Shown here one piece after another: positions 10,540 through 22,930 of a stretch of DNA of 64,000 bases. Position numbers and translations under genes: made by a program. The notes beneath the pieces are model-generated. The model was not told the DNA's origin. It searched no databases and was given only the letters and a program-made list of their open reading frames with translations. How positions within the stretch are numbered: the first letter of the stretch is position 1; each line of letters starts with the position of its first letter. The DNA is from Charina bottae (lineage: Eukaryota; Chordata; Lepidosauria; Squamata; Charinaidae): assembly GCA_023362775.1 (NCBI GenBank), contig JALMGJ010000006.1, positions 4,487,001 to 4,551,000 of the forward strand. The letters are read 5' to 3'.

Positions 10540-11495
10540 ATGCTGGCCAGTTGCACCAGGCTAATTGTTGTCGTATTTCAAAAACCCAGCTGCCTTCAGA
10601 GGGGGGGGCCTATAAGACTCATGGGACAGACTTAAATAAGCTTCACTGTTGTTCCGTCTTCACATGGAACCTTGGACCCTGTTTGTAAAGTGGTCACAAG
10701 AAAAGAGAGACCTTCTCACGCAACGTTGCTCTATGTGCAATTCCCAGAACTCTTGGGTGCTGTTAAAGCACTATAAAACTTGGCTGTTTGCAAGGTAGGT
10801 TGTGTCAAAACTACAAGAGCTCACTTTCCATGGATCAGAACAAGCTATTGATTGATGGTCGGCCATATTTGCTATGTGAATGATGGGAAGAAGAGAAAAG
10901 GCAGAGCAAAAAAGAGTTTATTGATTAAGGCACATTAAGGCACTGGCGACACCTCAGTCTCCTAAGAACATGGAGGAATTACTGCTAATTGTATTTCACC
11001 CGGTGAGGAAGCCGTCTAACCTAATAGAAGAGCACTGACAGTAACAAGTGGAACATAACAGCAATGTGAGAATCTTATTTAGACAAATTAATATGAAAGA
11101 ACCAGGCCAAAAGAATTAAGCTGCTAATCAGACAAAACTGGGAATATTTTTTTAAAAAGCAACACAATTAAATATCAATAACCTGATTTCTATCCATAAA
11201 TATCTCAGAACTTCACCAGCAAAGAGGCTTCTATTTCACCCATTTTAGGCACAAGAACTGCTGCTTGTGGTTCTTTTGCTCTGCATCTTAGCTACCTGTT
11301 GTTCCACTTTTGAAAGGAGTCTCCTTTCCACCAAAAGTCTAGATTAAGTGTACATTTGACAATGCAACGTGAGAATAATTAACAGAGTTCAAAAAGCAAA
11401 TCCACAATCTCTGCAAACAGACCAGCTGCCGGACCCAGTCCAGAGATCAGCCAGCCAGGAATGTTACCCCTTGAGATGCAGAATCGTGCTTAGTT
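10540..11495. other. intronic sequence without recognised features
   Basis: Lies in the predicted 15.9-kb intron between the 25.6-kb and 9.7-kb exons. No repeat family or splice-supported frame is seen. Confidence 0.35.
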
Positions 11496-11497
11496 TT

Positions 11498-11928
11498 TTT
11501 ATTTTATTTATTTATTTATTATCCCACCTTTATTATTTTTATAAATAACTCAAGGCAGTGAACATACCTAATACCCCTTCCTCCTCCTATTTTCCCCACA
11601 ACAACAACCCTGTGAGGTGAGTTGGGCTGAGAGAGAGTGACTGGCCCAAAGTCACCCAGCCGGCTTTCATGCCTAAGGCAAGACTAGAACTCTCAGTCTC
11701 CTGGTTTGCCATTGGCTCCTTCTAGGGCTGAGAGAGAGTGACTGGCCCAAGGTCACCCAGCCGGCTTTCATGCCTAAGGCGGGACTAGAACTCTCAGTCT
11801 CCTGGTTTGCCATTGGCTCCTTCCCAGGGCTGAGAGACAGGGACTGGCCCAAGGTCACCCAGCCGGCTTTCCTGCCTAAGGCGGGACTAGAACTCTCAGT
11901 CTCCTGGTTTCTAGCCCAGTGCCTTAAC
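11498..11928 (-). mobile_element. CORE-SINE with three 102-bp core units, antisense
   Basis: Antisense tail (tttatttatttatttattatcccacctttatta...caacaacaaccctgtgaggtgagttgggctgagag), then three copies of the core ('ggtcacccagccggctttc...ctcctggttt'), then the head. The head is split by the hAT MITE at 11937 and resumes at 12180 with 'cactacaccaaactggctctc'. Confidence 0.85.
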
Positions 11929-11936
11929 CACTACAC

Positions 11937-12179
11937 CAGGGCTTTCCAAAGTTTTTCCCGCGGCGACACACCAACCGGCGTTGGTGTGTCGCCGTGGGAA
12001 AACCCGGAAGTGCCGTCCTTGCGGCAGCGCGCAAAAACTCGGAAGTGCTGCTGCCGCTTTTGAGTTTTGCGCGTTGCAATTAGTGTGTCACCACGGGAAA
12101 ACCCGGATTGTGTGGCGGCACACCAGACTGTGTGTGGCGACACACTTTTGTGTCACGACACACAATTTGGAAAGCTCTG
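11937..12179. mobile_element. hAT (Buster-like) MITE, copy A2, nested in a SINE
   Basis: cagggctttccaaagttt / aatttggaaagctctg termini bound 243 bp, with perfect 8-bp duplications CACTACAC (11929-11936 and 12180-12187). The duplicated octamer is part of the SINE head, so the insertion is younger than the SINE. The interior is a set of inverted 'gtgtgtcgccgtgggaaaa' type repeats. Confidence 0.92.
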
Positions 12180-12551
12180 CACTACACCAAACTGGCTCTC
12201 ACTAGAAGAGTTTCTTTTGACAGACGACTCTGGCGGGGGAGGATACGATCCATTTCTATTCTGCGTGACTGTAATCCTCTGAGTAATACACAATTCAGCT
12301 GGAGTAAAGCAGTGGAGGAAGAAGGGTACAGAGAAGAAAGGTCTAATTTAGAATCCTCAACCAATGATCCTTGAGGAGCTGTGAACCCAATGTCAAAAAG
12401 GGGAACAGAGATGATAATCCAAACTGCTCTCCCCAAGCTGCAAATAGTGACCTGTGGTTTGTAAAACTAAAAGTCAGGCATCAGCATCTGTGAGGTGAAA
12501 GGTCCCTGGAGTTCTTTATTATTACATAATTACATAATTATTACACAATTA

Positions 12552-13009
12552 CATCATCATCATCATCATCATCATTATTGTATAAAAGAGGGCATGCTAC
12601 GGACCCCGTCGACAAGGGAATTTCATCTGGCGGGGTCCAGGAGGCGGGCCTTCTCTGCAGTGGCCCCCGCGCTTTGGAATATTCTGCCCCCGGGGGTGAG
12701 GCTGGCCCCTGCACTCCCAGCCTTCCGGAAGAATCTGAAGACCTGGTTTTGCCGCCTTGCCTGGGAGGGGAAGGGGAATAGTGCGTCCTGGGGCTGGCCG
12801 GCGCCGTAGTGTCCTCCCTGTTGAAGAAGATCTAATTGCCACTTGGATTTTGTATTGCATTTATTTATTCTCTATTTGTATTGTTTGTTGATTGTGATTT
12901 TAAGCTTTTGTGGTTTTAATCGTTGATATGATTGTAAACTGCCCAGAGTCCCCCTTTTGGGGGAGATGGGCGGTCATAGAAATGTGAATAATATATAAAT
13001 AATAAATAA
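12552..13009 (+). mobile_element. L2-like LINE 3' end
   Basis: An (ATC)n run precedes the C-terminal ORF stretch in the TPSTREFHLAGSRRRAFSAV frame and the 3' UTR, which ends in 'gcccagagtcccccttttgg' and 'gggagatgggcgg' plus (AATA)n. The coding part closely matches the antisense L2 at 38364-39398. Confidence 0.87.
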
Positions 13010-13049
13010 TTCACAGCATTTTCACAATGACATTATGATGCACATGACA

Positions 13050-13320
13050 TCATCATGCCTTGTACCCAAACCCTAGCAGGCCAGGCATCCAATTCAGCTG
13101 TGTCCACACGACGTGCTTATGATGATTAACTCAACCGTTTTTACACCAATTTTATAGAACTGCACAACACATCAAATCTCCAACTAGCCACGCAGGCTGG
13201 GTTCACATAATACACCAGACTAAAGCATGACTTCTGGTTGAGCGTAATCCCGCAAACACAGGCACCAACTATTGTGCAAGGCAAATCTGAGTTAACAGCC
13301 ATGGATTAGAAGGATTGCTT
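13050..13320. repeat. possible diverged MITE ('ggctgggttcacataa')
   Basis: 'caggctgggttcacataatacac' resembles the phrases at 58625-58660 and 61590-61640 (tggctgagttcacac, tgtgtgaacccagcc). This suggests one dispersed family, but no termini or target duplications could be defined. Confidence 0.3.
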
Positions 13321-14265
13321 AGAAGGAATTATTAAATGGAAGCAGACTTTGAATGCAGTAATAGAGATGCAACAATAGGAATTTCTTTGGAAGAATATTA
13401 AATTTACTCCAGATGTTATACTTAGAGAAAATTGGTGCAATTTGTTTTATCATTGCTATATTAGTTCAGTCTTGATCGCCAAAATGGACAATTCATTTTT
13501 TAAAAATTGCTGGAAATGTAATGAGCAGGTTGGATCTTTTTTCTCATATTTGGTTGCAATGTTGTAAAGCTCAACAATTCTTGAAAATGATTTATACAAG
13601 AATGAAACAAATCTTAAAAGCTGAATTCTCATTTCAGTCTGAGATATTCTGATCAAATTTTACTAAACCATATATCCCTTCAAAGTATACTGAGTTAGCT
13701 TTGTAGATACTAACAATTGCTGCAAGAATATAATATGCTTTTTGGTTTGATTCACCCCCATGGAGGAATGGCTAACCAAGTTTGGAGTACTGTTTGATCT
13801 CCAGAATAACTTCGTACCTTAAAAGTAAACCTGACATAGAATTCAGTTCAAACTGGAAACCATTCTTAAACTACAACTTAATTCATGGGTTTGTACCACA
13901 TTGAAAATGTGGGTTTATTTATGTATAGAACCTATACTTCAATTTTATAGAATATCCAAATCAGAACAGATTCTTAGTAATATGTATTGAATTTATTATA
14001 GCTTATAGTTCTCCTCTATGATTTTTACCATGTTGACCATATTTCTTGATATTCATGGTTAGCTTTGAGCTTGATTTTTAGTCTTTTAAAGCGATGTAAT
14101 ATATTCAGTCATTTACAACTACCTAATGACATACTGGAAAACTATCACCTCCATTACATTTTTAAATCCCTTGTTTATTCATCTAATACTTTTCATCCCT
14201 TCTCATCTCTTCTTTACAGCTTTTTATATACTTTATTTAAAGTCTAATAAAAATATAAATTAAAA
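13320..14265 (+). mobile_element. L1 LINE remnant (ORF2 C-terminus and tail)
   Basis: With several stops, the plus strand encodes FFKNCWKCNEQVGSFFHIWW and, later, QQFLKMIYTRMKQILKAEFS. This is the conserved cysteine/histidine C-terminal region of L1 ORF2. It ends near 'ctttatttaaagtctaataaaaatataaatta'. It is broken by frameshifts and stop codons and is 5'-truncated. Confidence 0.72.
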
Positions 14266-14269
14266 AGGG

Positions 14270-15140
14270 ATTGGAAGGCAGGCAAGCAATCCATAAAGAT
14301 GGGGTTCAGGAGCCTAGAGGACGTGAACAGAACCTCAAGCAAACTCAGATACACATGTAACTTCAGCAGTGACCCACTGCAAGCCAAGTCTCTGAACAGG
14401 GCAGAGACCGTCTAGAAAACGGTGGGCTTTCAAAGGCTGCCCCTTTTGCTTCAAGAAGCGGCTGCAATGAGGCTGGCTGGGCAAGGTTCGCAATTTCTTA
14501 TCCTCGGCTCCTAAAAAAAGGAGGGCAGTGGCTCTGCCTGAGCTCTGCGTCATCCTCTCTGTCAGATTCCGGTGCTAAGGGGTTTTAAGGAGGGACCGTA
14601 ACAGGGCCAGGAAGGAAACAGGGAACGCGACAAGGAGATACCTGGAAAGACACACAGGACTGTAAAAGCTGCCTTGGTTTCTCCTCCAGAAAAATGCCAA
14701 TAATCTTTACTAGCTGGTGATTTCTAGATTACCTTGAGGCAAGCGGAATTCATGAAAATGTCAGTTCTGGATCGTTCTCAAGCAGAAAGTTGGATGCTTG
14801 CAACTGGGCACACACACAAATAGGGATCCAACATCTGAATACAAAATGCTCTTAAACATCTCTGAAATAGTTGGGAAGACAGGATGGGGAAAGCAACCCT
14901 GATCTCTTCCTATCATTATATTCTGATGCAAGGTCTTGGCCAGGCAAGTTCTCAGCTTCCAAGAGGCTCATGTACTATCCAAGGGTCTGTAAATTCTGCC
15001 TTACATGAAATGGGGATGGGGATAAAAGAACATATAGACAAGACTGGAAGCAAAACTGACTGATATCCCTTATAATTCCAGAAAAAGAGCCTTAAAAGCT
15101 TTTATATACTACTGAGAATTTTATTTAATTACACTCTGTA
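14270..15140. other. intronic sequence without recognised features
   Basis: A minus-strand open frame at 14335-14553 has a fair acceptor (ctccttttttag) but no matching donor, so I do not call an exon. Confidence 0.35.
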
Positions 15141-15141
15141 G

Positions 15142-15432
15142 CAGCCTTTCCCAACCTTTTGACCCTGGAGGAACCCTTGAAATATTTTCCAGGCCTGGAG
15201 GAACCCCTGCACATTCAGGCTCAAATATAGGCCAGAAGTTACAAAATTATTATATTCGTTTCATGGGTAGGCCTGTCTATATGCATGAACAGTGTTCTTA
15301 AACTAAAAATAAAGAATGAAACTTACCTCTTTAATGTAAAGTTGCCTAAATTTTAAATAATTTTTTTAATAAATTGTGATCTCCCAGGGAACCCCTAGTG
15401 ACCTCTTGCGGAACCCTCATTGAGAAACCCTG
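15142..15432. mobile_element. hAT-type MITE, diverged
   Basis: cagcctttcccaacctt at the left and attgagaaaccctg at the right are inverted ends. The interior carries 'ggaggaacccttgaaat' and 'cagggaacccctagtgacc'. The flanking octamers CTCTGTAG and CTCTAAGT match only partly, so the copy is old. Confidence 0.7.
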
Positions 15433-15439
15433 CTCTAAG

Positions 15440-18050
15440 TATCCCTTTTACAAGACAATAGTAGTTACTACTTATTCAATACTTCAGGGGGGGGGGAGTT
15501 AGAGTTCTATCTGCATAGTTGGGGGCTATTCCAAACCGCATTTCCCAATGTCAGTTCTTCTACATTTATACAATTCTGATAGACATATCATTATATATAA
15601 TGCTAAATAAAATTATTCAATTCATATATTACTACTGGGATTTGATGGGCAGGGGACAGAGGTTGGTGCCTGGAACTATGCAAACCCATTTTTTCCTACT
15701 CACTAAAGAGTTTAGACATATTTGCCTGAGGATGAAAAAAAGCCATGAGTATTTGGTCCTACGATGTTTAATTATTCGTTGCAAAGCCATCCATCAAAAT
15801 CCTTGTTAGACGTTAATCAAATGCATAAAGAACAAGATTTATGAGTGACTGTAAGATTTGCAGCCTCCCATCCATCTATAACAAGGACTTCTGACTTTCT
15901 GTTCAACAGAGGTTGAATACAGCAATTGGTGCATGAAACACTAATGGCAAACAAATCTGGACAAGACAGCAAACTAAACCCAAGTACAGAATAGAGTTCT
16001 GGCACAGCCAAAAGATAAGTTTGTCAGGGCACCTTAAAACCATCCCACTGGCTGTGCAATGAACTCTCATGAAAAGGGCCTTAATTTATTAGATGGACAG
16101 TCAAGATATGAGGTGTGTGATTTCAAAGTAGTATGTTTTGCTGTTGATACTACATCAGTGCAATGAAATAGCATAAATTTGCCCATCAGTTAAAGAAAAC
16201 AAGTATTTCGAAATGACAGCGGGGAAGAAGATTAAAATAGCATTAAATTAACAGCACTAAAATTGCATCTGTCTTTTTGATCCGAACTTAACTGGAAGCA
16301 AAGAATGCTAGTTTGTCTGGCCATAACCCTCAGTTGTCCTAGTTCTCTGTACAAAAAGGGTCTGAGAGATTGACTCAGACTGCTTCCTCAATGTAATGGG
16401 CTTTACTCAAGTTCTCCTGGACAAAAGTCACGGCCTGGATATCATCTTCCAAGTCAACCAATCCCCTGCAGAAAATTCATCTCTTTCCATTCCTAGAAGA
16501 CTACAAAATCAATCAAGCGCTTTTTAAATAGTCCAGTTAGCACTTCAGAGAGGAGAGCAACACTAACTACACAACCAGTCTTGCAAACTTATATAAACTC
16601 CTTGTTGAGACAACGGCCTCCTATTTGTGCTTAAAAGAGAGTGTTGAGATAACCTGCAGCTATCCAAAGGCCTTATCTCCTTTGTTTATATATGAGAGCT
16701 TTTACCTTGACGGGGTTGATTTAACCTGACATAAGCCTTTATGAACCACTTCTTTATTTGCAATATCTCACCAGACTTCATTTGCTTTGAACTGACTTAA
16801 AGTCACCGAATCAGAAAGGGACATTTAGACCAATGAGTCCAATCTCTTCTTCAATATAGGATTCCAAAGTAAACATCCTGCAGATAACTCTACAACTTCA
16901 ATAGATCAGATGCTACCAGCTTCTCCAGCAAGGGTCTAGTACTGACAGAATGGCACTTTATTTATTTCGGGTATTAATTTATTTCTTTAATCAATTATGC
17001 CACCTCTATTGTCGAAGTGCTTCTAGGCTACATGTTAGAAACGTTAGAACAAAGCAAAGGAAAACAGCAAACCCCACAGTAAAAAAAATAATGCCAACGG
17101 ATTAAAATAACCAATACCAGTATCTATGCAGGTCTCACCAAGCACCCTGCCCAGACCCTCCTGGAAAAGCCATGTTTTAAAGGGATCCCTACATGGGGCT
17201 GGGTGGACATTGGGGAAGAATACTGGCAGGAATGGCCACAGAGGAAGTCCACCTCCAAGGTCCAAAACCTGATACTGTTTTACTGATGAGACCTAGAACC
17301 TGCCAACACTACAAATTATCCCATCAGGTTACTAATAGAGAATTAAAACACAAACACAATGCGCTCTGAAAAACTTGAATCACAATAATGAGATCACTGT
17401 AATTTTCTTATATCTTTCTTTCAGAGGAGTCATTTACAATAATACATACAGCAGACAACTAATTTCCTCGGCTTTGCATAGCTCTTTAGGAGGGAGAAAT
17501 TCAGCAGGTTCTGTTAAGAACCAGAAAAACCCCACTGCCCGATATTCCCACTCTCTCACACACCTCCTTCCCCATACCACAACCCCGAGTTTTCCTTTGA
17601 CACTGATCATCCTAAAGAGTGGAGAACGAGAGGGTACAAAAGACAGAAGCTGAAACCCATGACAGGATTGAAAAGAGTTATGAGGATTGGCACGCAGCAC
17701 AATGAAAGCCAGCTTCTACAGCTAGACACCCCCCCCCACTTAGCCACTTCTTACAGACCTGGGTCACCAAATGCCTGGCACTGCCAAGACATTTTCTCAC
17801 TGGCCAGCTGAACTCCTGGCAGGGACAAAATGGAACACTAGCTTTTTTGCTGCCATGAATGAGAGATACCAAAGCAATCTGATCCCTGAAAGCCAGCTGA
17901 CTCCCATAATGGTGCAGGAAGCCAGGTATCTGCAATAGATCCCTGGAAAGAATGGAAAAAGGGGGTGAGATGTATTCATTCATTCATTCAATTTGTATAG
18001 CCGCCCATCTCACATCAGTGACTCTCAAGTTGGAGATGGAGAGTGATGAG
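15440..18050. other. mostly unrecognised intronic sequence
   Basis: It contains two short antisense LINE tails (about 16960-17000 and 17975-18025, the latter 'cattcattcattcaatttgtatagccgcccatctc') and a C9 run at 17728. No exon is supported. Confidence 0.35.
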
Positions 18051-18060
18051 ATGGGCATGT

Positions 18061-18160
18061 GGAAGGAAGGAAGGAAGGAAGGAAGGAAGGAAGGAAGGAA
18101 GGAAGGAAGGAAGGAAGGGAGGGAGGGAGGGAGGGAGGGAGGGAGGGAGGGAGGGAGGGA
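18061..18160. repeat. (GGAA)n followed by (GGGA)n microsatellite
   Basis: About 14 ggaa units pass into about 11 ggga units, giving 100 bp of pure purine on the plus strand. The resulting EGRK and PSLP-type frames are artefacts. Confidence 0.97.
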
Positions 18161-18499
18161 CACTGCAGGTGGGTGTGGGTACATATATGTCTGACAGCAA
18201 GTAGGGAAGCCTTTGTTCATGTGCATGAATTGGTGGTCTTCTAATTACCAACCTGGACAATTCTCAAAGGCCCAAACCATCCATACTCTAAATGAAAGGG
18301 GAGCTGTGTACCTTAAGGACCCTCACAGCCTCCATTTTCTATCTGACCCTGCTGAAGAATCCCTACTGACCAAAATTAGAGAAATGGGCACAAGGCCTTT
18401 CCTTTTGTAACAGCCATGCCCTGGAAAGCCCTCTGTCGAGAGGCCTACAAGTGCCTTGGAGGACGAGTCAACCCTCTCTTTGAACTGGTGATTCGTTTA

Positions 18500-18605
18500 C
18501 TCCCAAACTCCATTATATTTTTTTATTTTTTTATTATTTTATTTATTTACTTATTTATTCAATTTATATATCCACCCATCTCAAACCAGTGACTCTGGGT
18601 GGCTA
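18500..18605 (-). mobile_element. short antisense L2-like 3' tail
   Basis: 'tatttatttacttatttattcaatttatatatccacccatctc' and 'agtgactctgggtggctac' are the reverse of the L2 3' hairpin and its A-rich tail. Confidence 0.6.
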
Positions 18606-18623
18606 CTTCTTATATTACTTCTT

Positions 18624-19022
18624 TGCTACTTCTATGTTATTATAAGACACTTTGGGTGGAAGAAATCAGAATTAAAACAAAAATTAAAAGAGGCACACTT
18701 ATTTTATGTTTTTATCCCAACTTACAGAGGGGGAATTGTATAGTGCTCAGAGTTGGTTCTGACTGGAGCTGTGGTGGATTCCAGCTCTGCCGCTGGTTCC
18801 CAGGGAGGGAACGCATTCCAGGCAGATAAGTGCCTTCACAGCCCGGACTCTGTTGCTGGTTGAGGGTAGCTCTGCCCTAGGGCCTCTCCCAGGCTATTTA
18901 CCCTCAGGTTAGTTAGGTAGCTTTAGTCTGGCAAGATTCTGTCTATATGGTGAGAACAATAAAGAACTAGAGTTGGAAGACATCGACTCAGCGTGGTTCT
19001 TGGCCTGACCTTGACAGGAGCA
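18624..19022 (+). mobile_element. possible solo LTR (weak)
   Basis: The segment starts TGCT and ends AGCA and is flanked by tctt on both sides (18620-18623 and 19023-19026). AATAAA lies at 18958-18963. No clear TATA box is visible, and a 4-bp duplication can arise by chance. Confidence 0.33.
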
Positions 19023-19029
19023 TCTTATA

Positions 19030-20330
19030 AGCCCTGCAAAAAATGAATTGATAAAATAAAATAATAAATAAAACCTTAGAGCATGGAATATCCCAGGTTT
19101 TACATAATTTTGGACAGTTTATACAGTCACACATAAAACAGAAGAAAGGAAGATGAGCAGGAAATCACCAACTCCACTGCAGTTTCAAAGGCTTGGAAAA
19201 ACCAAAAGACCTCTGTCTTGTGCCCCTCTAGCAATTCATCCACTGAGTGACAACCCAATAGCTGTCTGTGTTCATACTAAATTAATCCACATTTGTACGA
19301 GCCATGATTTCTTTAAAAAGCCAGAAACAAGTCAGAGTGCATCTTGCAAAGTTACCCTGGCCTCCTTTCCCTCCATTTTTAGCTCCTCTTGCCTTCCAAC
19401 CAATACTTCTAGATTGGTTAGAGGTTTAGACAGGGGTCATAAATCCGAACTAGGCCAGGAAACATCGAACAAACAAAGCATGCATTCCTACATCATAAAT
19501 CACACTTAAGCCATAGTTACAAACTGCCCTGCTCTAAAACAAGCCTGGTTTATTTATTTATTCAGCAATCCTGCATACAGCCAAGCCGAGCCCTGGATGT
19601 TGCTAAGCCATACGGTCTAGCAACATCCAGGCTTCCAAAAACTTCTTCAGACTGTTTCTTATTGCAGCAATGAGCTTTCAGCTATCCAGGACGCCCATCC
19701 CATATACAGAGACGGATAGTTTCTTCTACGCAGTTACATCATACAAATTGTCTGTTAAATTCACATTTCCCAAGAATTCAATTTAATAGCTATATTATTT
19801 TTTTCCTAATCCTCAAGTGCTATCATCTGTAATGCACTATTCAGAGCCTATTATATGCAAGGACAAAGTAATATTTTTCAGCAGACTAACAAAAATGTAA
19901 CAAAGAGGTGCTTGGCTAATGGCAGGAATATCCAGTCCCGCTGAATTCATTGTCAATACTAATTGCTTGATTAGCATAGACCTACAAACATTTCTGCTCT
20001 GCAAAGTGGGAGGCAGGAATAAGACTGCAAATGCAAAAACTGACATCCTTCTCTCTGTAAAATTCTGCTGCATTTGGGATTCACCTTAATAGTACAACTG
20101 CTAGAGAAATGGGAGGACCTCGCCATTTAGGAAATGTTTAGGAAAATGCCATCGCCCCCTGGTTTCAGGAAGGGAGAGCGTTGTGGGGCAGCATCTCACA
20201 TGGGGAACCACTTTGGCACAGATAACACTCCAGTATTAGGCTCCCAGTTCTGGTATTCCCCATCCTTACACATTTTACTAACTGATCAGCTGATTCGGAT
20301 TGTACAATTCTATATTTTCTTCCAACAGTA
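19030..20330. other. unrecognised intronic sequence
   Basis: Apart from the small hairpin at 19592, I see no gene or repeat. Confidence 0.35.
19592..19631. repeat. 14-bp perfect inverted repeat
   Basis: cctggatgttgcta (19592-19605) and tagcaacatccagg (19618-19631) are separated by 12 nt. Confidence 0.75.
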
Positions 20331-20987
20331 TGTTTGTTTGTTTGTTTGTATGTATGTATTCATTCAATTTGTACAGCCACCCATCACCCATCTCACATAA
20401 TTAAAGAACAACCAAATAGCGTAACCAATAAACAAAATCCCAAAATCAGTAAAACACAATAACCCCCTTTAAAATCAAATTAAAAACCCAATTAAAAACC
20501 AAAATTACAACTGAGAAACAAAAAAAGCAGGCAAGTGAATGTCACGAATACAGCCATTTGGCAGCTTTGAACCATAACTGGATCCCCAGGCGCGTTGGCA
20601 CAACCATGTTCTTAGAGCCTTTCGGAAGGCAAGCAGGGTCGGGCCAATCTAACCTCCAGGGGGATGATGTTCCAAAGGATGGGGGCTGCAGCAGAAAAGG
20701 CTCTCCTCCTGGGTCCGTCAGATGACGCTCCTTAATAGATGGGACCTGTAACATGCCTCTTCTGCCGGACTTGATGGGGCAGATAGATGTAACTGGGGAG
20801 AGGCGGTCCCGCAAATAACCCGGTCCCATGCCATGTAGGGCTTTACAGGTTATCACCAGGACCTTGAATTGAACCCAGAAGCAAACTCGCAACCAGGGCC
20901 GCCCATGGAGCAGAGGTGTAAGATGTGCTGATTGTGGAGTGCACATAACTGCCTGCACTGCTGCATTTTGCACCAGCTAAAGCTTCT

Positions 20988-21322
20988 ACAGGGTCGTGGT
21001 GGCTCAGCGGGTAAGACGCCAGGCTTGTCGATCGGAAGATCGCAAGTTCGGAGGTTCGAATCCCTAGTCCCAAGTGACAGAGTGAGCTCCCGCACTAGCC
21101 CCATCTCGTGCCAACCTAGCAATTCGAAAGCATGCAAATGCAAGAAGATTAGTAGGTACCACTTCGGTGGGTAGGTAACAGCGTTCCGCATGCGTCATGC
21201 CGGCCACATGACCGCGGAAGCGTCTTCGGACAACGCTGGCTCTTCGGCTAACAAACGGAGGTGAGCACCGGCCCCTAGAGTTGGACACGACTGCACAAAT
21301 ATGTGGGGGGAACCTTTACCTT
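20988..21322 (+). mobile_element. Sauria-type tRNA SINE, full length
   Basis: The A box gtggctcagcgggtaag and B box ggttcgaatccc are intact. The body ends in 'ctagagttggacacgactgc' and aacctttaccttta. The target duplication TAAAGCTTCT is perfect (20978-20987 and 21323-21332) and lies within the L2, so this is a younger insertion. Confidence 0.92.
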
Positions 21323-21332
21323 TAAAGCTTCT

Positions 21333-21780
21333 GAATTTATTTATTTCTTTATTTTCTATCCCGCCTTTATTATTTTTATAAATCACTCAAGGCGGCGAAC
21401 ATACCTAATACTCCTTCCTCCTCCTATTTTCCCCACAACAACAACCCTGTGAAGTGAGTTGGGCTGAGAGAGAGTGACTGGCCCCAGGTCACCCAGCCGG
21501 CTTTCATGCCTAAGGCGGGACTAGAACTCTCAGTCTCCTGGTTTGCCATTGGCTCCTCCCTAGGGCTGAGAGACAGGGACTGGCCCAAGGTCACCCAGCT
21601 GGCTTTCCTGCCTCAGGCGGGACTAGAATTCACAGTCTCCTGGTTTCCCATTGGCTCCTCCCTAGGGCTGAGAGACAGGGACTGGCCCAAGGTCACCCAG
21701 CCGGCTTTCCTGCCTAAGGTGGGACTAGAACTCTCCGTCTCCTGGTTTCTAGCCCGGAGCCTTAACCACTAGACCAAACT
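21333..21780 (-). mobile_element. CORE-SINE with three core units, antisense
   Basis: Antisense tail (tttatttatttctttattttc...cccgcctttattatttttataaatcac), three copies of the roughly 102-bp core, then the head 'ctagcccggagccttaaccactagaccaaact'. The layout matches 11498-11928. Confidence 0.85.
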
Positions 21781-22930
21781 GGATGCTCTTCAAGGGCAGC
21801 CCCCTGTGGAGCGTGTTATAGTAATCCATTTGGGAAGTGACCAAGGCATGAGTGACTGAGAGTAAAGTCTCCTGGTCCAGGAATGGGCACAACTGGCGCA
21901 CAACACCGAGCTGTGCACGGGCTCTTCTGGCCTCAACTGCCACCTGCTCTTTGAGCAGGAGTTGTGAGTTGAGAAGGACCCTCAGATTGCGCACAGGGTC
22001 TGTCTGGGGTGGTGCAACCCCATCCAGCTCAAAGAGGGTAAGTCCCCGGAATCCAAAAGCCCCCAAACCCAGAGCCATTCAGTCTTGCCAGGGTTCAGCT
22101 GACGCCTGTTGCTCCCCATCCAAGCCCCCACAGCCTCCAAATACCGGGAAAGGGCAGTCACAGCATCACTTAATACAGCAGGGGCGAGATGTGCAACTGA
22201 GTATCATCAGCGTCCTGATGATGCCTCACCCCGTGGTGACGGATGACCTCACCCAGTGGCTTCGTGTAGATGTTAAATGGGAGCAGAGAGAGTACCGAAC
22301 CCTGTGGCACCCCACATAGTAGGGCCAAGGGCAGGATCTTTTGCTCCCGATCAACACCGACTGGATCCGGCCCTGGAGGAAGGAGGGGACCCATTACAAT
22401 ACAGTGACACCCACCCCCAAACCCCACAGCCAGTCCAGAAGTATACCATGGTTGATGGTATCGAAGTGTTGTTGATATTTTCCATTTAGTATTTTAACAG
22501 TTACTAACCAACCAACATCTAGAACGGGATAGGGCAAGCAGGCTTTTAAAGGTTGGTAAAAGTTAATATCTTTGATATTTACTTTAGATTTTTCAACTGC
22601 TGTCCACATCAATCTGTTTACCGAACACAGTAAAAGGTCAGCAATTGGATAAACTTGACATAGGGGGAAAATGCAGGATCTACACTAAATCCCCCCCCCC
22701 CCAATTACCTCCAACATCAGACCACTTCCAGTAAAAATACTTCCACTAAAACACTTTAAGAAAGGTAGGAACAATTTGTTGGCGGTTGGAGTATTTCAGT
22801 CTGAAAGTCTTTTTTATCTTTTTCCAATATATGCAGATAAGGCAAATATACATGTTAAGTCCTACAGATGTAGGACCTACAAATTTCCCTTTCAACTTTC
22901 TTTAGTCTTTTGACAATTTTATTAAATAGA

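Larger units (their letters stand above)
20340..22470 (-). mobile_element. L2-like LINE, antisense, split by two SINEs
   Basis: The 3' tail (cattcaatttgtacagccacccatc) and C-terminal ORF occupy 20340-20977. A Sauria SINE and a CORE-SINE follow, and the ORF resumes at about 21780-22470. Minus-strand peptides include [20 protein letters not shown], a frame-shifted [10 protein letters not shown] (the YADD region) and GMGPGYLRDRLSPV. Stops and frameshifts show it is dead. Confidence 0.85.

Noticed and set aside
14335..14553. Possible minus-strand exon with acceptor ctccttttttag
   Set aside because: No donor of reasonable quality follows within the open frame.
17952..18260. Repetitive EGRK / PSLP ORFs
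   Set aside because: Translations of a (GGAA)n/(GGGA)n microsatellite.
20993..21075. tRNA-like sequence with good A and B boxes
   Set aside because: It is the head of a Sauria SINE with target duplications, not a tRNA gene.
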